NCBI GenBank assembly: GCA_015663225.1
Contig: DQSO01000056.1
Location: 1-10,319 of the forward strand
DNA from: Campylobacterales bacterium
GTDB lineage: Bacteria > Campylobacterota > Campylobacteria > Campylobacterales > QNZT01
Direction: 5' to 3'
Length of the DNA: 10,319 nucleotides
Position 1 is the first letter of the stretch; each line of letters starts with the position of its first letter. Below the pieces are notes generated by a model. That model did no database searches. It was not told where the DNA came from and saw only the letters and a list, made by a program, of their open reading frames with translations. Both the position numbers and the translations under genes were made by a program. This document shows positions 7,585 through 10,319 of the stretch, piece by piece.

Positions 7585-7645
7585 ATGGGTTTCCTAAATG
7601 AGAATAAAGTATAGTTATATATAAAAAATCTTAATAAGGTAACTA
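7585..7645. promoter_or_regulatory. Divergent mraY / gpmI promoter region
   Basis: Only 61 bp separate the two start codons. On the minus strand TATACT (7608-7613) is a candidate -10 for mraY, with a T-rich tract upstream and a leader of about 16 nt including AGGA. On the plus strand TATAGT (7610-7615), TATATA (7616-7621) or TATAAA (7620-7625) could serve gpmI, followed by an AAGGT ribosome-binding site (7636-7640) 5 nt before the ATG. The candidate -10 boxes overlap or nearly touch. The boxes are seen in the sequence; their use is inferred, and the A/T richness makes the exact choice uncertain. Confidence 0.45.
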
Positions 7646-9094
7646 ATGTCAAAAAATAAAGTAGTTTTAATTATTACTGATGGAATCGGCTATAGCGATA
7701 TTTGTAAAAACAATGCCTTTTGTCAAGCAACTAAACCAACTTATGACTATCTTTTCTCCAGTGTTCCAAACTCTTTACTTAAAACTTCAGGACTCAGTGT
7801 AGGGCTTCCAGATGGTCAAATGGGAAATAGTGAAGTGGGTCATATGACGATAGGAAGTGGCAGAATTTTATATCAAAACCTAGTTAAGATTTCTAAATCT
7901 ATTGAAGATGATACTCTTAAATCTAACACTGTTTTACAAGATACTATTTTAAAAAGTAATGATATTCATATAGTTGGTCTTTTAAGTGATGGTGGGGTTC
8001 ATTCTCATATAGAACATATTATAGCACTCTCAAATATAGCTCAAAAAGAAGATAAAAAAGTATTTTTACATCTTATAACTGATGGAAGAGATGTGCCACC
8101 AACTTCTGCAAAGAGTTATCTATTGGAAATAGAAGATAGACAAGGCAGTGCAAAAATAGCTACAATCTCAGGTAGATTTTACACAATGGATAGAGATAAA
8201 AGATGGGAGCGAGTTAAAAAAGGGTATGAGTCTATTGTAAATGCTTCACCAAAAACTTTTATAACTCCATTTGATTATGTAGATAGTGAATATTCACAAG
8301 GTAGGGTAGATGAGTTTATTATGCCAATTGCATTTGATGGTTTTGAGGGTATTAAAGATGGTGATGGTGTTATCTTTGCAAACTTTAGAAGTGATAGGAT
8401 GAGAGAGATAGTTGAACTTGTAGATAAAAATAAGAAATTAAACTTAGCAACTATGACAAATTACAGTAAAGATTTCAATATCCCTATACTTTTTGAAGAA
8501 AAACTACCTCAAAATACTCTTGCCAAAATAATAAGTGAAGCAGGTTTAAAACAACTTCACACTTCAGAGACTGAAAAATATGCTCATGTTACATTTTTTT
8601 TAAATGGAGGAGTTGAAGAGCCTTACTATGGAGAAGATAGAGTTCTTATCCCATCTCCTGATGTTAAAACTTATAACTTAAAACCACAAATGAGTGCAGC
8701 AGCAGTTGGCGAAAATGTAAGAGATGCTATGGATAAATCATATGACTTTATAGTAGTAAACTTTGCAAATGGAGATATGGTTGGACATACTGGTGATTTA
8801 GAAGCTAGTAAAATAGCCGTACAGAGTGTAGATGCAGAGTTAGGGCTTATTATAGAAAAAGCAAAAGAGAGTGGGCATAGTATTATTATCACAAGTGATC
8901 ATGGAAACTGTGAGGAGATGGTAAGTAGTAGTGGTGAAGCTTTTACTCAACACACTACAAATGATGTATTTTGTTTTGTGATAAATAGTGAAGTTAAAGA
9001 GATAAAAAATGGAGGATTAAGCAATATCGCTCCTACTGTTTTAACCCTTATGGGACTTCAAATACCACAAGAGATGGATGAGAGTTTGGTTTAA
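7646..9094 (+). CDS. gpmI: 2,3-bisphosphoglycerate-independent phosphoglycerate mutase
   Basis: GpmI interconverts 3- and 2-phosphoglycerate in glycolysis/gluconeogenesis, using two Mn2+ ions and a phosphoserine intermediate. The 482-residue chain (typical 490-515) has the full set of active-site motifs: TDG with D12; the catalytic S62 in MGNSEVGH; SDGGVHSH (H121); DGRDVPP (146-152); GRFYTMDRDKRW (176-187); NFRSDR (246-251); SETEKYAHVTFFLNGG with K311; NGDMVGHTG with D377 and H381; SDHGNCE with D418 and H419; and H436 in TQHTTND. The ATG at 7646 has AAGGT 5 nt upstream. It stands alone on the plus strand, diverging from mraY. The codon use and A/T content match its neighbours. Immediately after its stop begins the decayed ribbon-helix-helix stretch on the opposite strand. 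Confidence 0.97.
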   Translation: MSKNKVVLIITDGIGYSDICKNNAFCQATKPTYDYLFSSVPNSLLKTSGLSVGLPDGQMGNSEVGHMTIGSGRILYQNLVKISKSIEDDTLKSNTVLQDTILKSNDIHIVGLLSDGGVHSHIEHIIALSNIAQKEDKKVFLHLITDGRDVPPTSAKSYLLEIEDRQGSAKIATISGRFYTMDRDKRWERVKKGYESIVNASPKTFITPFDYVDSEYSQGRVDEFIMPIAFDGFEGIKDGDGVIFANFRSDRMREIVELVDKNKKLNLATMTNYSKDFNIPILFEEKLPQNTLAKIISEAGLKQLHTSETEKYAHVTFFLNGGVEEPYYGEDRVLIPSPDVKTYNLKPQMSAAAVGENVRDAMDKSYDFIVVNFANGDMVGHTGDLEASKIAVQSVDAELGLIIEKAKESGHSIIITSDHGNCEEMVSSSGEAFTQHTTNDVFCFVINSEVKEIKNGGLSNIAPTVLTLMGLQIPQEMDESLV

Positions 9095-9109
9095 TAAACC
9101 TCTTTTCTG
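9088..9109 (+). terminator. Possible weak intrinsic terminator of gpmI
   Basis: GGTTT (9088-9092) and AAACC (9096-9100) form a 5-bp stem with an AAT loop, spanning the gpmI stop codon, followed by the T-rich TCTTTTCTG. The stem is short and the T tract is interrupted, so termination would be inefficient. It is the only hairpin-plus-T candidate directly after gpmI. Confidence 0.3.
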
Positions 9110-9223
9110 AAATCATCTCATCCAATGTATCAAAATAAGTACGAGATCTTTCAAGCTCACTAGCATAAGAGTCTAAATCAGTCAACAATGACTCATCCAT
9201 TCTAATATTTATAGCTTTTTCAT
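9099..9223 (-). pseudogene. Decayed ribbon-helix-helix (CopG/RelB-like) antitoxin fragment
   Basis: One minus-strand frame reads AINIRMDESLLTDLDSYASE followed by LERSRTYF, a standard ribbon-helix-helix DNA-binding start: a beta strand, then helix A and the RSR turn. The natural start would be the ATG at 9221-9223, but it is followed by only five A's (9216-9220), which puts it out of frame and gives a stop after four codons. With six A's the protein would begin MKKAINIRMDES. The only in-frame upstream start is TTG at 9252-9254, which lies in the palindrome and has no ribosome-binding site. After RSRTYF the chain jumps to DTLDEMISEKR. Family members usually have about a dozen more residues (a complete helix B) before such a tail, so an internal in-frame deletion is suspected. 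The frame then continues antisense into gpmI to a stop at 9048-9050. No toxin gene adjoins. An expressed, TTG-initiated 68-residue protein is the alternative. The RHH assignment is fairly secure; the decay history is inference. Confidence 0.55.
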
Positions 9224-9233
9224 AATGTATTGC

Positions 9234-9261
9234 TTTGTATCTACTGAGATACAAAAGTCAA
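9234..9261 (-). promoter_or_regulatory. Palindromic operator within a candidate promoter for the RHH remnant
   Basis: The arms TTTGTATCT (9234-9242) and AGATACAAA (9247-9255) are a perfect 9-bp inverted repeat around ACTG. On the minus strand a TTGACT -35-like hexamer (9256-9261) and a TACAAA -10-like hexamer (9234-9239) are spaced by 16 bp, so the palindrome fills the spacer and -10. The palindrome ends 10 bp before the ATG at 9223. No T run follows on either strand, which argues against a terminator. This is the layout of an autorepressed antitoxin promoter. The repeat is directly visible; the operator role is inferred. Confidence 0.5.
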
Positions 9262-9265
9262 CTAG

Positions 9266-9286
9266 TTCTACTATAGATATATAGAA
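9266..9286 (-). terminator. A/T hairpin just downstream of recQ
   Basis: TTCTA-C-TATA and TATATAGAA can pair with one bulged C, 5 bp beyond the recQ stop. The stem is all A/T apart from one G-C pair, and no T tract follows on the minus strand, so it is at best a weak terminator or structural element. Confidence 0.2.
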
Positions 9287-9290
9287 TTTC

Positions 9291-10319
9291 TTAGTGTAGA
9301 TTATTTAAAGTATAGATATAAGATTTAAACTTATCAAAATCATCTATCATATCTACACCTTTTTGATGCCAATCTCTAAACTCTTTAGGAATATCTTTTA
9401 AGAAGTCATCTTCAAGTTTTTGTTTCAGCTTATCATCAATTTTATCAACTTCTTTTATCTTTTTTAGATGAGATACTATAGTCGATACTGATAACTCACG
9501 ATCTTTGGCTATCTCTTTGATGGATTTATCTTCTTCTATTAAAGATAAAGTTTTTTTGTAAGTATCTGATAGATGAGTATTTTTGAGAGTGCTTATAGTT
9601 TGCATAAATACCTCTCCATACTTTTTAAGCTTTAACTCTCCTACTCCATTTATCGCTAGAAATGACTCTTTGGTAGTTGGAAGTTTTCTGCTCATCTCTT
9701 TTAGTGAGGCATCTGAAAAAATTATATATGGAGGAACACCCGCTTCACTAGATAATGATCTCCTCAAAGTTCGTAGAGTTTCAAAGTTATCATCTTTTGG
9801 TTCGTTATCTGTATCAACCAAAGATATCTCCTCTTCTCTTAGAAATATCTCCTCATCTCCAAAAAATTTCTCTTTTCCTTTTAGAATCTGTATACCTTTA
9901 GGAGTCAGTAATAGCTCTCTAAACTCACCTCTACTAATAGCTTTTTTCTCAAACAGCTTATCAACAATCATATCCCAGCTATCTTTGCTAATATCTTTTC
10001 CAATCCCATGAACACCAAGATTATCATGTGAGTTATCTAATATTTTTTTAATTTTGCTTCCACGAAGTAGATCTATCAAATACCCCTTACCAAAACTTTG
10101 ATTTGTTCGGTAGATACAAGAGAGAAACATTTGAGCCTCTTTTGTTATATCTATCTCTTGCTTCTTCTCTTTTTGGCAATTATCACATCTATCTTTGCAC
10201 TCATCCATATCCTCTTCAAAATAAGCAGTCAAAGATTGATGGCGACACTGTGAAGAAGAAGCATAGCTATATAACTCCTCTATCTTATTTTTTGCAAAGT
10301 TTCTGTATTTTTCATCTTC
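9291..10319 (-). CDS. recQ: RecQ-family ATP-dependent DNA helicase, C-terminal part (5' end outside window)
   Basis: The frame stays open to the right edge, so this is the last 342 residues of a longer protein; the Walker/DEAH helicase domains lie outside. Numbering from the edge, the RecQ zinc-binding cysteines are C25, C41, C45 and C48 (spacing C-x15-C-x3-C-x2-C, ending RCDNC). A winged-helix RQC domain follows (about 55-150: YLIDLLRGSKIKKI, HGIGKD, SWDMIV), then an HRDC domain (about 177-245: GVPPYIIFSDASLKEM, FLAINGVGELKLKKYG). A final helical region (about 250-340) contains SIKEIAKDRELSVSTIVSHL, which looks like the HTH_40 helix-turn-helix found at the end of many bacterial RecQ proteins. 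RecQ unwinds 3'-5' DNA for recombination repair and replication restart. The stop is TAA at 9291-9293. A TTG at 10230-10232 is not the start, because the zinc-motif coding sequence continues upstream of it. Its promoter is not in view. Confidence 0.93.
   Translation of the reverse strand, partial: EDEKYRNFAKNKIEELYSYASSSQCRHQSLTAYFEEDMDECKDRCDNCQKEKKQEIDITKEAQMFLSCIYRTNQSFGKGYLIDLLRGSKIKKILDNSHDNLGVHGIGKDISKDSWDMIVDKLFEKKAISRGEFRELLLTPKGIQILKGKEKFFGDEEIFLREEEISLVDTDNEPKDDNFETLRTLRRSLSSEAGVPPYIIFSDASLKEMSRKLPTTKESFLAINGVGELKLKKYGEVFMQTISTLKNTHLSDTYKKTLSLIEEDKSIKEIAKDRELSVSTIVSHLKKIKEVDKIDDKLKQKLEDDFLKDIPKEFRDWHQKGVDMIDDFDKFKSYIYTLNNLH

Noticed and set aside
7467..7652. Minus-strand 61-codon frame upstream of mraY
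   Set aside because: It overlaps the mraY start in another frame and crosses the divergent promoter; the Phe/Leu/Tyr-rich composition reflects A/T-rich DNA.
8671..8892. Minus-strand open frame of 73 codons
   Set aside because: It is antisense to conserved gpmI active-site motifs.
9048..9254. Intact 68-residue RHH protein from TTG
   Set aside because: The start is TTG within a palindrome with no ribosome-binding site. The first 11 residues do not look like an RHH N-terminus, and the last 16 are antisense gpmI. A remnant explains it better, though expression is not excluded.
9234..9255. The strong hairpin as a gpmI or recQ terminator
   Set aside because: Neither strand has a T run after the stem, and it lies about 140 bp from the gpmI stop and upstream of the RHH start.
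9583..10011. Plus-strand open frame of 142 codons
   Set aside because: It is antisense to the recQ RQC/HRDC region; its Ser/Phe/Leu-rich product resembles no family.
1..10319. CRISPR array, tRNA/rRNA genes, insertion sequence or defence island
   Set aside because: No spaced direct repeats, no cloverleaf-like or rRNA-like stretches, no transposase and no recognisable defence genes were found. Gene density is that of a core chromosomal region.

Overview
The window is a chromosomal segment of an AT-rich Campylobacterota (epsilonproteobacterium), most like a Sulfurimonas/Sulfurovum/Arcobacter-type free-living member. The evidence is the protein flavour (a PgbA N-terminal-domain protein beside a GlcD-like oxidase and an M23 peptidase; a 398-residue MurD; a MraY beginning MYLLFQFFDVNIFQ), the strong A/T bias, and TATAAT -10 boxes without an obvious -35. 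Two neighbourhoods match what I recall from sequenced relatives: glcD-pgbA-csd3/hdpA lie close together in Helicobacter pylori, and murD-mraY diverging from gpmI is found in Campylobacter jejuni. No species can be named from the sequence alone.

Layout. Positions 25-2127 (minus) hold a two-gene unit: an exported PgbA-N-domain protein followed 3 bp later by a GlcD-type FAD-linked 2-hydroxyacid oxidase. A 101-bp divergent region with a TATAAT box on each strand separates it from a plus-strand three-gene operon (2229-5358): a secreted M23 peptidase of the Csd3/HdpA type, a NUDT14/AdpP-type Nudix hydrolase, and an exported endonuclease/exonuclease/phosphatase-family protein with a C-terminal part that reads like two OB folds. 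These genes overlap by 1 and 4 bases. The last gene converges on murD, and the two coding regions share 29 bases at their 3' ends. mraY-murD (minus, 1-base overlap) make the first lipid-linked peptidoglycan precursor and its UDP-MurNAc-L-Ala-D-Glu substrate. A 61-bp divergent region separates mraY from gpmI (plus), the Mn-dependent phosphoglycerate mutase. The right end is the C-terminal half of recQ (minus), cut by the window edge.

Peptidoglycan is the main theme: MurD and MraY build the precursor, the Csd3-like peptidase trims the finished wall, and the Nudix enzyme may act on a UDP-sugar. GpmI supplies central carbon flux.

The least ordinary stretch is 9095-9290, between gpmI and recQ. 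It contains what looks like a decayed ribbon-helix-helix (CopG/RelB-like) antitoxin gene. A perfect 9-bp-arm palindrome lies in the spacer of a candidate promoter, followed by an ATG and an A tract one base too short to keep frame. The helix-helix core is shortened, and the 3' end runs into gpmI with no toxin gene. The rest of the window is tightly packed housekeeping sequence. I found no CRISPR array, tRNA, rRNA, insertion sequence or novel multi-gene defence system.
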